A DNA stretch of 64,000 bases from Nannocystis sp. RBIL2 (GTDB taxonomy: Bacteria > Myxococcota_A > Polyangia > Nannocystales > Nannocystaceae): NCBI RefSeq assembly GCF_026626745.1, contig NZ_JAPNJW010000001.1, positions 5,316,001 to 5,380,000 of the forward strand, given 5' to 3'. The position numbers and the translations under genes are program-made. Positions 8,598-17,764 of the stretch are shown here, in pieces (the first letter of the stretch is position 1; the number at the start of each line of letters is the position of its first letter). The notes under the pieces were generated by a model. That model was not told the DNA's origin. It worked only from the letters and a program-made list of their open reading frames with translations, and did no database searches.

Positions 8598-8624
8598 GGC
8601 CGTCGCCTCGACCGGGCGACGGCC
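8598..8624. terminator. Hairpin between convergent genes
   Basis: GGCCGTCGCC (8598-8607) / GGCGACGGCC (8615-8624), a perfect 10-bp stem with a 7-base loop, between genes ending at 8559 and 8688. There is no T-run on either side, so termination is inferred from position and stem strength only. Confidence 0.4.
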
Positions 8625-8687
8625 CGCGCGACGCGGCCCCAGCCAGCGATCGCCGACGCCGCCTGGAATCTCCAGAGGGCGCTCAGC

Positions 8688-10595
8688 TCACCAGCCGCAC
8701 TTCTTGCCCGCGTTCTGCTCGTCGAGCCACTTCTCGAGCGGCGCGAAGTACTCGATGAGCGCGCCGCCGTCCATCTTCTTGGTGCCGGTGATGGCCGCCA
8801 TCGCCTCGGGCCACGGCTTGCTCGAACCGAGGGCGAGCATCGCCTTGAGCTTGTCGCCCGCGGCGGTCTTGCCGTAGATCGAGCACTCGTGCAGCGGCCC
8901 GGTGTGGCCGGCCGCCTCGCACAGCGCCTTGTGGAACTGGAACTGGAGGATCCGCGCCAGGAAGTAGCGGGTGTACGGCACGTTGGCCGGGATGTGGTAC
9001 TTCGCGCCGGCGTCGAAGAAGTCGGGGTCGGGCCGGCCCTCGGGCGGCGCGAGGCCCTGGTACTTGGCGCGCAGGGCCCACCACGCCTCGTTGTACTTCT
9101 CGGGCGCGGTCTTGCCGGAGAACACGTCCCAGCGCCACTGATCGATCAGCTTGCCGAACGGCAAGAACGCGATCTTCTCGAGCGCGTCCTGCATCTGCAG
9201 GTTGATGAGGCCCTTGTCGTCGGCCGGCACGTCGGCGATGAGGCCGATCTGCTTGAGGTAGGCCGGCGTGATCGACAGCGCGATCGCGTCGCCGATCGCC
9301 TCGTGGAAGCCGTCGTGGGCGCCGTTCTGGAACAGCACCGGCAGCTTGTAGTAGTAGTGATAATAATAGTTGTGCCCGAGCTCGTGGTGGACGGTGACCA
9401 TGTCCTCCTGGTTGATCTTGATGCACATCTTGATCCGCAGGTCGTCGTTGAGGTCGACGTCCCAGGCGCTCGCGTGGCACACTACCTCGCGGTCCTTCGG
9501 CTTCTGCAGCATCGAGCGCTCCCAGAAGGTCGCCGGCAGCGGGTCGAGGCCCAGCGAGGTGAAGAACGACTCGCCGAGCTTGACCAGCTTGACCTCGTCG
9601 TACTTGGCCTTCTTCAGCGCGCCGGTGACGTCGAGGCTCGCCGCCCCGGGGAACGGCTCGACCAGCGGGTAGATGTTGGCCCACTCCTGCGCCCACATGT
9701 TGCCGAGCAGGTGCGCCGGGATGAGGCCGTCCTCCGGCACCTTGTCCTTGCCGTACTTGTCGGCCAGCTTGCCGCGCACGTAGCAGTGCAGCTTGTCGTA
9801 GAGCGGCCGCACCTGCGTCCACAGCCGCTCGGTCTCCTGCTCGAACTCGGCCGGGCTCATGTCGTAGCCGGCGCGCCACAGCTCGCCGAGGTCGGTGTAG
9901 CCGATCTCCTTGGCGCCCTCGTTGGCCAGGCCGACGAACTCCTGGTAGAGCGGCCGCAGCTCGGTGGCGACCTTGTGCCAGCCGGTCCACGCCTTGAGCA
10001 GCTCGTCGTACTTGCGACTCGAGGCCATGATGTCCTCGAGCGCGCCGAGGTCCTTGCACTTCGCGCCCTCGCACGCCTTGCCCTTGCCGTAGATGCCCTC
10101 CATCTTGGCGCCGAGCTCGGCCAGCCGCTTGCGCTTCTCCGCGTCACCGGGGGCCGGCGGCGGGCTGGCGGCGACCTTGAGCAGGTGCAGCTTGCGCTGC
10201 GTCTCGGGGTCGATGTCGCTGCCGGTGAAGGTCGTGGCCTCCTTGATGGTCTTGGCCATGAACTCCATCAGCTTCTCGTTGGCCTCGGCCGCGGCCTTCT
10301 CGGTGGCGTCGGTGATGTTGGTGTTCTTGTCCCACTCGGCCTTGCCGGCCGCGACGGCGAGCGTGCGCAGCTCGCCGTCGACGCGATCGACGAACGCCTT
10401 GGCCTCGGCCGCCTGGCTCGGCCCGGTCTTCTCGACCTCTTTGCTGTCGAGCTTGGTCTCGGCCTTGGCCTCGGTCTTGGCCCGCGCCGGCTTGCCCTTC
10501 TGCGCCGCCGGCGGCGGTTGTTCGTCGCCGCCCTGACAGGCGATCACGGGGAGCGACGAGAGGACGAAGACTGCGGCGACGCGTGTGCGGAGCAT
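8688..10595 (-). CDS. Peptidase M2 (ACE-like) lipoprotein
   Basis: A 635-residue zinc peptidase of the angiotensin-converting-enzyme family. The start at 10595 (MLRTRVAAVFVLSSLPVIAC) gives a signal peptide with VIAC as lipobox; an ATG four codons upstream is also possible. A Lys/Ala/Glu-rich linker follows. The zinc motif HELGH is at 404-408, with the third ligand Glu432 in GFHEAIGD, the spacing used in M2 enzymes. The surrounding residues (VHHELGH, LPVLFQNGAHDGFHEAIGDA) match the family closely. M2 enzymes remove C-terminal dipeptides from oligopeptides. As a lipoprotein it should act in the periplasm or at the cell surface. The run YYYHYYYKLP after the zinc site is unusually Tyr-rich. It is transcribed alone, convergent with the gene ending at 8559. 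The intervening DNA up to 10768 shows no other gene. Confidence 0.88.
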   Translation of the reverse strand: MLRTRVAAVFVLSSLPVIACQGGDEQPPPAAQKGKPARAKTEAKAETKLDSKEVEKTGPSQAAEAKAFVDRVDGELRTLAVAAGKAEWDKNTNITDATEKAAAEANEKLMEFMAKTIKEATTFTGSDIDPETQRKLHLLKVAASPPPAPGDAEKRKRLAELGAKMEGIYGKGKACEGAKCKDLGALEDIMASSRKYDELLKAWTGWHKVATELRPLYQEFVGLANEGAKEIGYTDLGELWRAGYDMSPAEFEQETERLWTQVRPLYDKLHCYVRGKLADKYGKDKVPEDGLIPAHLLGNMWAQEWANIYPLVEPFPGAASLDVTGALKKAKYDEVKLVKLGESFFTSLGLDPLPATFWERSMLQKPKDREVVCHASAWDVDLNDDLRIKMCIKINQEDMVTVHHELGHNYYYHYYYKLPVLFQNGAHDGFHEAIGDAIALSITPAYLKQIGLIADVPADDKGLINLQMQDALEKIAFLPFGKLIDQWRWDVFSGKTAPEKYNEAWWALRAKYQGLAPPEGRPDPDFFDAGAKYHIPANVPYTRYFLARILQFQFHKALCEAAGHTGPLHECSIYGKTAAGDKLKAMLALGSSKPWPEAMAAITGTKKMDGGALIEYFAPLEKWLDEQNAGKKCGW

Positions 10596-10767
10596 GGCGG
10601 GCACCATACTTCGCGTCGCCGCGCTTGTCAGCGGAAATCCCGCGACGCCGAAGTCGCCGCATGGGCTCGCGTGCAGGCGGCGGCGAAACCACCGCGGGCG
10701 CATACGGGTCCATGAACACGAGGTACACGAGGCTTCGCCGCCCGTGCTGGGCCGGAGCCCCCAGCGT

Positions 10768-11553
10768 TCAGCGCACGATGTCCGGATCGACCGTGACGCT
10801 GACGGGGCAATGATCCGAGCCGAGCACGCTCGGGTGAATCGCCGCCGCCTTGACGAACGGCAGCGCCTCGGCGCACGCCAGCACGTAGTCGATGCGCCAG
10901 CCGACGTTGCGCTGGCGGCAGCCGCCGCGCTGGCACCACCACGAATAGTGCCCTGGCCCCGTTTCGAACTTGCGGAAGGTGTCGTGGTAGCCGCGCTTCA
11001 ACCACCGGTCGAGCTCGGCCCGCTCCTCCGGCAGGAAGCCGCTGGTGCCGAGGTTGTCGCGCGGACGGGCCAGATCGATCTCCTGATGGGCCGTGTTGAA
11101 GTCGCCCATCACCAGCACCCGCAGGCCCTCGCTCCGCAGCGCGTCGAGCCGCTTGCGCAGCGCGCGGTAGAACGACAGCTTGTACGGCACGCGGTCGTTG
11201 CTGCGGTCCTGCCCGTTGCCGTTGGGGAAGTACACGTTGGCGACCACCAGCTTGCCGAAGCGCGCCAGCTGCAGCCGGCCCTCGACGTCGAACTTGGGCC
11301 CGAGCTGGGTGTCGACGCTGTCGGGCGCGAGCTTGCTGAACAGCGCGACTCCGCTGTAGCCAAGCTTCCTGGCCGATGAGACATGTGCGAAAGGCCAGCC
11401 ATCGGGGCGGGCCAGCTCGCCGAGCTGCTCGGCGCTGGCGCGGACCTCTTGCAGGCCGACGATGGTCGGCCCGCTGGCGAGCCAGGGCGTGAGGGCTTGC
11501 TTGCGCGCCAGGGCGCGCAGGCCGTTGACGTTCCAGGAGGCGATCGTCAGCAA
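10768..11553 (-). CDS. xthA: Exodeoxyribonuclease III / AP endonuclease
   Basis: A 261-residue DNA-repair nuclease of the exonuclease III branch (E. coli XthA has 268). The active-site motifs are all present in order: SWNVNG (6-11), LQEVR with the metal-binding Glu at 36, KLGYSGVA, NVYFPNG, VLVMGDFN with the catalytic Asp/Asn pair, WRIDYVL, and the C-terminal GSDHCPV with the Asp-His pair. It should cut 5' of abasic sites and degrade 3' ends. No ATG is available at the right place; I chose the TTG at 11551-11553, nine bases after the upstream permease stop, with a weak GAGAA-type ribosome site. The gene probably shares a transcript with the permease (11562-13124). Confidence 0.87.
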   Translation of the reverse strand: MLTIASWNVNGLRALARKQALTPWLASGPTIVGLQEVRASAEQLGELARPDGWPFAHVSSARKLGYSGVALFSKLAPDSVDTQLGPKFDVEGRLQLARFGKLVVANVYFPNGNGQDRSNDRVPYKLSFYRALRKRLDALRSEGLRVLVMGDFNTAHQEIDLARPRDNLGTSGFLPEERAELDRWLKRGYHDTFRKFETGPGHYSWWCQRGGCRQRNVGWRIDYVLACAEALPFVKAAAIHPSVLGSDHCPVSVTVDPDIVR

Positions 11554-11561
11554 GGCGGTTC

Positions 11562-13124
11562 TCAGTGGGCGGGGCCGTCGCTGCGGGTGGTGACCAGCGG
11601 GGCGACGAGGAACACCAGGCCCATCAGGAAGTAGCCCTGTACGAAAGGCCAGGCGGGCGACAAGGATAGTACGGTGTCGGCCGGCGTCCACACGTACGAG
11701 TGCATGAATCCCAGCGCCGACAGCGCGGCGCCGGCGAAGCACCAGGCTGCGGCCTGTCGCAGCTTACGTTCGATGACCGCGACGGTGGCCGCCGCGAGGA
11801 ACATCGACGTGAAGATGAAGCCCTGCTCGAGCGCGAAGGCCCCGTCGATCCACACGTCGGCGCGCTGGAACACGGGCACCAGCGCGGGTGACATAGCGCT
11901 CGTCATGCCGTCGACGCCGCCGGCGCGCAGGCCCGCCTTCGCCATCATCGCGCCCCAGGCGCCGACCCCCGGCAGGATACCGATCACCACCGCCGGCGCG
12001 TGCTCTCGCGGCGTGGCCTCGAACGCCTGCGCGGTGATGACGATGCCGATCCACAGGATGATCGCCATGCCGGCCTCGATCGGCACCGCCCAGGCGATGT
12101 ACGCCAGAGTGCCGGTGAGGCACACGAGCGTGGCGAACACGCCGTTGAGGATCGAGTAACCGGCGCGCGCACCCATGGCCTTCCAGCCGGGGTGACCGAT
12201 GTAGATCGTGGTCGGGAAGCACGAGCCGAACAGCGCCGCGGCGAGCGTGCCGAGGCCGTTCATCGCCAGCGACGGGGTGGTCGGGAACGGGTCGCCGGCG
12301 GCCTCGGCGGCCTCGATGTTCTGCAGCGAGCCGACCACGTTGAACACGCCCATCGGCACGATGACCGCGAGGTAGGCCCACAGCATGTCGCCGGTCAGCG
12401 CGTCGATCAGCGGCCCGAGCACCGGCAGCGGCACCTGCAGCCCGTGGCCGTGCACCGGCGCCTCGCCCACCGGAGCGATGCCCGTCAGCCACGCGATCAG
12501 CGTCCCCAGCGCGACTGCGACGAGCCCGCCCGGGACGCCGCCCTTGAACTTGAGGCGCCCGAAGTACACCAGCAGCAGCACCCCGAGAGTGACGAGCCCG
12601 ACCACCGGGCGCGCGAAGCTGCGGTACAAAAACCCGAGGCTGATAAACCCGAGCGCCACGCCCGACAGCGTCGACAGCAGCGCCGCCCGCGGCGTGGCCT
12701 TGCGCAGCCGCTCGGCGACGAAGGCGCCGGACAGCTCGATCAGCCCCGAGCCGAAGCAGGCCACCAGCCCCGCCTGCCACGCGATCGTCGTCGGGTCGGC
12801 CGCGCCCGCGGCGGTCGCCGCCAGCTTCGCCGGCAACATGACCAAAAAGACATGTGCGAACACCGACACCGTATTGATGCCGTAGGGCAGCGCGCAGATG
12901 TCGGAGCGGCCGAGCGCCTGGCCGAGGCGGCGCGCCTGCCACGCGTAGTAGAGGTTGCCGACCAGCAGCGACACGGCCGCGCCGGGCAGCACTTGCCCGT
13001 AGAGCAACGCGTCGGAGAAGCCGAGCACGTGGCGACACAGCGCGTCGATGAGCAGGAGCTGCACGAGGTTGTCGACCGCGAGGCCGAAGAACCCGTCGAT
13101 GTCGCCGCGTTGGAACCAGCGCAT
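11562..13124 (-). CDS. NCS2-like xanthine/uracil permease family transporter
   Basis: A 520-residue polytopic membrane protein with about 12-14 hydrophobic segments. The opening (RGDIDGFFGLAVDNLVQLLL) and the segment SDICALPYGINTVSVFAHVF match the NCS2/AGZA-type permease-like family. In these proteins the second segment lies in the re-entrant substrate region. Other matching parts are LLSTLSGVALGFISLGFLYR and the helices in PTTIYIGHPGWKAMGARAGYS. The substrate is probably a nucleobase, but this subgroup is often of unknown specificity. The start ATG at 13122-13124 is well placed. It is divergent from metF (13193), leaving 68 bases for both promoters, and is followed after eight bases by the exonuclease III start, suggesting an operon. 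Confidence 0.75.
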   Translation of the reverse strand: MRWFQRGDIDGFFGLAVDNLVQLLLIDALCRHVLGFSDALLYGQVLPGAAVSLLVGNLYYAWQARRLGQALGRSDICALPYGINTVSVFAHVFLVMLPAKLAATAAGAADPTTIAWQAGLVACFGSGLIELSGAFVAERLRKATPRAALLSTLSGVALGFISLGFLYRSFARPVVGLVTLGVLLLVYFGRLKFKGGVPGGLVAVALGTLIAWLTGIAPVGEAPVHGHGLQVPLPVLGPLIDALTGDMLWAYLAVIVPMGVFNVVGSLQNIEAAEAAGDPFPTTPSLAMNGLGTLAAALFGSCFPTTIYIGHPGWKAMGARAGYSILNGVFATLVCLTGTLAYIAWAVPIEAGMAIILWIGIVITAQAFEATPREHAPAVVIGILPGVGAWGAMMAKAGLRAGGVDGMTSAMSPALVPVFQRADVWIDGAFALEQGFIFTSMFLAAATVAVIERKLRQAAAWCFAGAALSALGFMHSYVWTPADTVLSLSPAWPFVQGYFLMGLVFLVAPLVTTRSDGPAH

Positions 13125-13192
13125 GAGGCCCGATGTACCAAACCGCGCGCCGCTGGACCAGGACCCGGGGCCCGTGCTACGAGGACGGGGAC

Positions 13193-14104
13193 ATGCTGAT
13201 CCGCGAGCGCCTGGCCCACAAACGGCCTGTGTTCAGCTTCGAGTTCTTCCCGCCGAAGACCGAAAAAGGCGAGGCCGTGCTGTGGCGCAGCCTCGAACAG
13301 CTCGCCCCGCTGTCCCCCGACTTCGTGTCCGTCACCTACGGCGCAGGCGGCAGCACCCGCACCCGCACCCTCGACATCGTCGCCCGCATCAAGCGCGAGC
13401 TCGGCATCGAGCCGATGGCCCACCTGACCTGCGTGGGCGCCACCCGCGACGAGCTGGCCCGCACCATCGACCAGCTCGGCGACCGCGAGATCTGCAACAT
13501 CCTCGCCCTGCGGGGCGACCCGCCCAAGGGCGAGGAGCACTTCGTCGCCTCCGAGGGCGGCCTCCGCCACGCCAGCGAGCTCGTCGCCTTCATCCGCGAG
13601 CGCGGCCCGTTCTGCATCGGCGCGGCCTGCTACCCCGAGGTCCACCCCGAGGCAGAGAGCGGCGCCGCCGACCTCAAGTGGCTCAAGCACAAGGTCGACG
13701 CCGGCGTCGACTTCCTCATCAGCCAGCTGTTCTTCGACAATCCGACCTATCACGACTTCGTCCGCCGCGCGACCGAGGCCGGCATCACCGTGCCGATCCT
13801 CGCCGGCGTGATGCCGGTGACCAACTACGAGCAGATCCAGCGCTTCACCCAGATGTGCGGCGCGACCATCCCCGCGCCGCTGCGCCAGCGCCTGCAGAGC
13901 ACCGACGGCGACCCGCAGGAGGTGTTCTGGACCGGCGTCTCGTACGCCGCCCACCAGTGCCGCGCGCTGCTCACCCCGCCGGTCGGCGACCCGTTCTCGA
14001 CCCCGCGTCCGGGCGTCCCGGGCATTCACTTCTACACGCTGAACAAGTCGCCGGCGACCCGCGCGATCTTCGAGATCTTGCGGCTCGCCCACGTGGCGGT
14101 GTGA
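13193..14104 (+). CDS. metF: Methylenetetrahydrofolate reductase
   Basis: A 303-residue enzyme, close to the usual MetF length of about 296. It reduces 5,10-methylene-THF to 5-methyl-THF for methionine synthesis, using bound FAD. The family motifs are clear: FSFEFFPPKTEKGE near the N-terminus with the catalytic Glu, FVSVTYGAGGSTR, PMAHLTCVGATRDEL, NILALRGDPPKGE, ISQLFFDNPTYHDFV and PILAGVMPVTNYEQI. The ATG at 13193 follows a GAGGACGGGGAC ribosome site; the ATG at 13133 would add 20 non-family residues. The C-terminus (FYTLNKSPATRAIFEILR) is the expected family end. The next gene starts two bases after the stop, so translation of the two may be coupled although the products look functionally unrelated. 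Confidence 0.93.
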   Translation: MLIRERLAHKRPVFSFEFFPPKTEKGEAVLWRSLEQLAPLSPDFVSVTYGAGGSTRTRTLDIVARIKRELGIEPMAHLTCVGATRDELARTIDQLGDREICNILALRGDPPKGEEHFVASEGGLRHASELVAFIRERGPFCIGAACYPEVHPEAESGAADLKWLKHKVDAGVDFLISQLFFDNPTYHDFVRRATEAGITVPILAGVMPVTNYEQIQRFTQMCGATIPAPLRQRLQSTDGDPQEVFWTGVSYAAHQCRALLTPPVGDPFSTPRPGVPGIHFYTLNKSPATRAIFEILRLAHVAV

Positions 14105-14106
14105 CG

Positions 14107-14787
14107 ATGATGCTGCTGGCAGCCACGTTCGCGGCGTCTCTGGCGGCCTCGCCGACGAGCCCCGATCTGGCCGCCTACGTGCAGCAGACGCCGCGCTGCA
14201 GCGCCGAGGTCCCGCGCTGCTTCGGCGTCCACCTCCACCTCGTCGTCACCGCCGGCGCGGCGATCCAGACGGTCGAGTGGGTCTCGTCTCAGATCGCCGA
14301 GGCCAACACCCGCTTCGCCACCATCGACGTCAACTTTGAAATCGTCGCCGCCGATCCGCTGCCGGCCACCGACGCCGAGATCGACGACCGGGCCGAGCGC
14401 GACGCCCTCGGCGACCCGCACTTCAGCCGCGGCGTCGCCCACGTGTTCGTCGTCGGCCGCCTCGCCGACGTCGACGTCGCGGGCAGCGAGATCCGCGGCG
14501 TCCACTGGCGCTTCCGCGCCGACCGCTCGCGCCGGTGGGTCATTCTATCGAAGATCGCCGGCGCCCTGACCCTCGCCCACGAGCTCGGCCACTTCTTCGG
14601 TCTGCCCCACTCGACCTACGACGAGAGCCTGATGAACAAGGCCCCGCGCGTCGCCTGGCTCACCGGTGAGCTCAGCTTCGCCGAGCCGGAGTTCGCCCGC
14701 ATGCGCCGCCACCGCGACCGCATGCTGCGCGAGGGCATGCTGGTCGATCGGGCAGGTCCCAAGGGCCAGGCCGCAAAGCCCGGCTGA
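14107..14787 (+). CDS. Secreted metzincin-type zinc protease
   Basis: A 226-residue protein with a short N-terminal hydrophobic segment (MMLLAATFAASLAAS) that looks like a signal peptide. The extended zinc motif HELGHFFGLPH (158-168) is the HExxHxxGxxH pattern of metzincins, with a following Met in ESLMNKAP (about 173-180) in position for a Met-turn. The region before it (NTRFATIDVNFEIVAADP, HVFVVGRLADVD) matches the short strand scaffold of matrixin-like proteins. It is only a catalytic domain with no adhesion module. Substrate unknown; likely periplasmic or secreted. Two consecutive ATG codons (14107, 14110) follow the metF stop by two bases. Genome context gives no clear link to folate metabolism, so the coupling may be for expression only. 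Confidence 0.75.
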   Translation: MMLLAATFAASLAASPTSPDLAAYVQQTPRCSAEVPRCFGVHLHLVVTAGAAIQTVEWVSSQIAEANTRFATIDVNFEIVAADPLPATDAEIDDRAERDALGDPHFSRGVAHVFVVGRLADVDVAGSEIRGVHWRFRADRSRRWVILSKIAGALTLAHELGHFFGLPHSTYDESLMNKAPRVAWLTGELSFAEPEFARMRRHRDRMLREGMLVDRAGPKGQAAKPG

Positions 14788-15327
14788 CGCGATGCGCGCC
14801 GCCTGCCGCGCCGCGCGACACTCCGTCCTTCGTTCACCGCAGCAGAACACCATATTGTGAATAGCGTCACGATTTGACGTGACCTGAGACGAGCTGCTCC
14901 CCGCCCCGGTCGTCGACGTGGTCACCGACCCGACGACATCGCCTGCGCTGCGAGTGCATCGCATCACATGACCGGGAAGAGTTTGCCGAGTGGTCCACCG
15001 AGCTCTGCCGGAGCCGCAGGCGAATCGAGCCGGAACGCGGATAGCGCCCCGAAACGCCGCCATCCTGATCGAGGGGCGTTGGCGCCCCCTGCGCTATCTG
15101 CTCGCAATGTCTCGCCTACCCCCGATCAGGTGCGACTGTAGATACAGTCTCGGACATGTCTCTCGCGCATGCTCGCACTGACGATATTCTCGTGCCGCAG
15201 TCCCGACCGTCGCCACCGGCAACACCTCCGATTCCGCCGCACGGACGAGGCGCTCGATCGGAGACCCATTTCTATGAACCTGTTGTTCGCGACGTTCGAA
15301 GGCAGCCCCAACAAGAAGGAAACCGCG
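14788..15327. other. Intergenic, no gene seen
   Basis: About 540 bases without a supportable frame. Contains GGACATGTC near 15153-15161, a half of the dispersed palindrome family. The last 20 bases carry the AAGAAGGAAA ribosome site of the next gene. Confidence 0.4.
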
Positions 15328-15786
15328 ATGTCTCGCATCCCCCTCATTTTTATGATTCCTCTCCTCTCCGCCGCCCTCCCGCTCGACGTGAACGCCAAGG
15401 ACGCCGCGACAGGCGTGGTCCGCGGGCACGGCGAAGTGCCGTCTACCGAAGAAGGAGCTCTCTTACCCAGCCAGATCAGCATCAACGCGTGGCTGGACAG
15501 CGAGGGCGCCCACGGGAGGATCATTTGGATCGGCGACTTCGCGTTTGTGCCTGGGGACCCACAGGACAAGGGGGGACCCGCCGACCCTTGGATCATCGAT
15601 GTGACGAGTCTTACTTTTCTCTCCGACAACAGCGCGGAGGTCTGCGGTGTGGTCGTTCACGCGCCGCGCGAGGAGGCGCTCGAAGAAGAAGAAGGCTGCC
15701 TAGTCTTCACGGACAACAGAGACACCGGCGAGGCCGACACGATCGATGGCGTGGCCATCAATGCTGGCAACATCCTGGTGAAGTAA
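15328..15786 (+). CDS. Small secreted protein of unknown function
   Basis: A 152-residue protein. The ATG at 15328 follows a strong AAGGA site and opens a signal peptide (MSRIPLIFMIPLLSAALPL) with a probable cleavage after NAKDA-type residues near 27. The mature part is acidic, with predicted strands (QISINAWLDSEGAHGRIIWI), a single Cys in VCGVVVHAPR, a Glu-rich loop (EEALEEEEGC) and a final Cys before LVFTDNRD. The two Cys could form a disulphide. No domain is recognised. Codon use is less GC-biased than in the housekeeping genes, and it sits at the edge of the repeat-rich accessory zone, so it may be a recent arrival. A small stem-loop follows the stop codon immediately. Confidence 0.6.
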   Translation: MSRIPLIFMIPLLSAALPLDVNAKDAATGVVRGHGEVPSTEEGALLPSQISINAWLDSEGAHGRIIWIGDFAFVPGDPQDKGGPADPWIIDVTSLTFLSDNSAEVCGVVVHAPREEALEEEEGCLVFTDNRDTGEADTIDGVAINAGNILVK

Positions 15787-15788
15787 GT

Positions 15789-15803
15789 CTGTCCCGTAGA
15801 CAG
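15789..15803. repeat. Small stem-loop CTGTC / GACAG after the stop codon
   Basis: CTGTC (15789-15793), loop CCGTA, GACAG (15799-15803), three bases after the TAA of the small secreted protein. Same arrangement as at 6452-6467. Confidence 0.5.
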
Positions 15804-15849
15804 CGATTGACCGATCTGCCGGAGATGCTGAGCACACAGTAGGGCCAGG

Positions 15850-15912
15850 CCCCCGGACCCCCGCGAGGCGCAGTCGGCCATTCGTGAACTCCAGGCCCCG
15901 ATCGCCGCGCCG
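15850..15912 (+). repeat. Dispersed intergenic repeat, partial copy A
   Basis: Contains CCCCGGACCCCCGCGAGGCG and then CAGTCGGC-ATTCG, ending CCCCGATCGCCGCGCC. It matches the 3' half of the copy at 27236-27350 with a few substitutions. Confidence 0.65.
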
Positions 15913-16061
15913 CCGAGACACCCCGGTAGTGACGCGAGAAAGCGCCTGTTCGGCGGCCAGCCCTGGCCGTCGAGCAGGCGCCCCACGACCTGCCCCGAAG
16001 GCCAGCTTCCATCGGAGCCCGCGACGGGGTGTCGGCCCCTCACGGCTGCAGCCGTGCCAGG

Positions 16062-16181
16062 GGTCCGGGGAAGTGCCGGCCGCGAATTAGAGACGGGATG
16101 GGCGCGAGGAACGAGCGTCTATCCTGTCGGTTAACTCGCGGCCGGCACTTCCCCGGACCCCCCGCGAGGCGCAGTCGGCAA
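16062..16181. repeat. Dispersed repeat copy B with 24-bp inverted arms
   Basis: Arms at 16062-16085 and 16136-16159 are perfect 24-bp reverse complements separated by 50 bases. They include GTGCCGGCCGCGA and TCGCGGCCGGCAC. Bases 16101-16181 are identical over 81 bp to 27236-27316. The arrangement looks like a small non-autonomous palindromic element. No coding potential is evident inside it. Confidence 0.7.
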
Positions 16182-16940
16182 CTGAATCCTCCCCGACCAC
16201 CCCGATCCCCGGCCCCTCGTCTCCTGGCTCAGATCGGTGTTCGGTGAGGGTTTGGGTCGCCCGCCGTGGCCCGATGCAGCCCGCTCGGAGGTTGGCAACG
16301 GAGCGGCCGGGCAACGCCCTGGCAACGCTGATGTGCGGAAAAACCACACAGAGGGAACCGGATCTGGAATCGGCGCGGTTATCACATCACCAAGTTCTTC
16401 GCGTAACTATGGCTTAAGCTCGGTTGTAGGCCGCTCCGCGCGTTCCAAGTGGAACCGCGTTCTCTGCCGCCGTTCCAGTCCTACCAAGCTGAGCGTCGGA
16501 CGGGTCGTCTTGGCCGCGTCGCCGTCTGGGGCACACGCAAGCAGCGTCCCGGCGAGGAAGTGCGCGGGGCGGAGGACGGGCGCGTGCGTCGGCGGTGGGG
16601 TCCGTCGTGCACACGCGGTGTGGGTCGGCGCACCGGTCGCGGCGGTCCCTGTGCGCGGCCGGCCTGCCTCGCCCTGTGTGGGTTCCTGGTCGATTGCGGC
16701 GTCATGTCGGAAGCCAACAAGGTCGGCTGCGCGATCGAGTGCACCCTCGGCATCACCGAAGCCTTTGTCGACAGCGAGGGCCGAACGCGAGCTGCCCCCG
16801 ACGCTGCGACCGCGGCAGACGGCCGCTACTGTTCTGGAGGAGGTTCGTCCCGATTCTCATCGTGGACGACTCCTCGTCGCCTGACGAGAAGCGCGACGGG
16901 CATCACGCGGTGCATCCGCGAGAAGCGGATGATCTTGTCC
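16182..16940. other. Scrambled region without a confident gene
   Basis: No intact gene. A plus-strand stretch at about 16680-16780 reads CGVMSEANKVGCAIEC and then a Thr-Glu-rich continuation, with plausible coding composition. A second stretch at 16780-16884 in another frame reads RPRQTAATVLEEV and ends in TGA. Both look like pieces of broken genes. I cannot name either source. Confidence 0.35.
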
Positions 16941-17507
16941 TCAGCGGCGCCAGCGCTCCTCACAGCGTTCGATCGCCTCGAGGAGATCGGGCTTGGCGGT
17001 CGCGCGTCGCCGTGCCGCGAGGATGACCTTCTTGCACCCGAACTCCCCGTCGTAGCCAGAGTATTGGCCCAAGTGCCTTGCCGACGACGGGCGGAGCTCG
17101 TCGATGCCGCGGGCCACCGGCACGCGAAGCGCCTCCGGAAGCACGGCGAGATCGGCGCCGTTCGTCGCCGCTTCGACATCACGTCCCGCCAACGCTTCAA
17201 AGGCTACCGCGTCGACCAGCGCGTATCCGATCCTGTGGCCACGCCAATCGAGTCCGTCCTCCATCAGCCGTTGCAGCGCGTCCCAGATATGGTCGCGCTC
17301 CGCGGCGTCACGAGCCCAGGCGACGAACGCCGCAAACTGGCTGGCTTCGGCCCGCGGCTCGTCGATGAAGCCGCTGCGGTCGTAGGTGCCGCGGATGGGC
17401 GCCACCCAGGGGATCCAGCGGGGCCCCTTCCTCTGGACCAGGACGACCTGCGTGGGCCCTCGAAGCGGGAGCGCCGACAGGGGACAGTGCATGTCAAACA
17501 GACCCAT
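16941..17507 (-). CDS. Hypothetical cytoplasmic protein beginning MGLFDMHC
   Basis: A 188-residue protein. I chose the ATG at 17505-17507 because the residues from there on have coding composition, while the in-frame sequence upstream belongs to other gene fragments. The start motif MGLFDMHCPLSALPLRG, followed by strand-like TQVVLVQRKGPRWIPWVAPI, is reminiscent of small hypothetical proteins found in several myxobacterial copies, but I cannot name the family. The middle is Trp- and acid-rich (FVAWARDAAERDHIWDALQR). The C-terminus is basic with a Lys/Arg-rich end and a single CKK motif (GEFGCKKVILAARRR). No signal peptide or membrane helix. The gene directly abuts truncated fragments at its 5' end, so its native promoter may be gone. 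Function unknown. Confidence 0.5.
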   Translation of the reverse strand: MGLFDMHCPLSALPLRGPTQVVLVQRKGPRWIPWVAPIRGTYDRSGFIDEPRAEASQFAAFVAWARDAAERDHIWDALQRLMEDGLDWRGHRIGYALVDAVAFEALAGRDVEAATNGADLAVLPEALRVPVARGIDELRPSSARHLGQYSGYDGEFGCKKVILAARRRATAKPDLLEAIERCEERWRR

Positions 17508-17633
17508 GAGATTTCTGTACACCCGTTGGGCTACCGGTGTCACCGCTTCGGTCGATGTTGGACTCCGAAGGCGAGGGCCGCGATCGCGCGCGCCGGGCCG
17601 GAGCCTCAGTCGGCCCCGCGCGTGGCCACCGAC

Positions 17634-17755
17634 ATGGACGCGTGGATCTTCGCCATCCCGGGCCCGCTCGGCGCGCACGTCTGGGAGGTCGTCCGCAACG
17701 GGCCGGGCCAGGGGCCCGACAACGCCGCGGGGCTCGCCATCGGTCCGTGTGGCCA
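17634..17755 (+). pseudogene. 5' fragment of an unidentified gene
   Basis: From an ATG at 17634 the plus strand reads MDAWIFAIPGPLGAHVWEVV, then VRNGPGQGPDNAAGLAIG, with G or C at nearly every third position. The reverse frame through the same bases has a much poorer third-position pattern. Coding character stops near 17755, where sequence matching the cytochrome P450 remnant on the other strand begins. It looks like the start of a gene cut off by a rearrangement. No family recognised. Confidence 0.45.
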
Positions 17756-17764
17756 CCCGTCCGT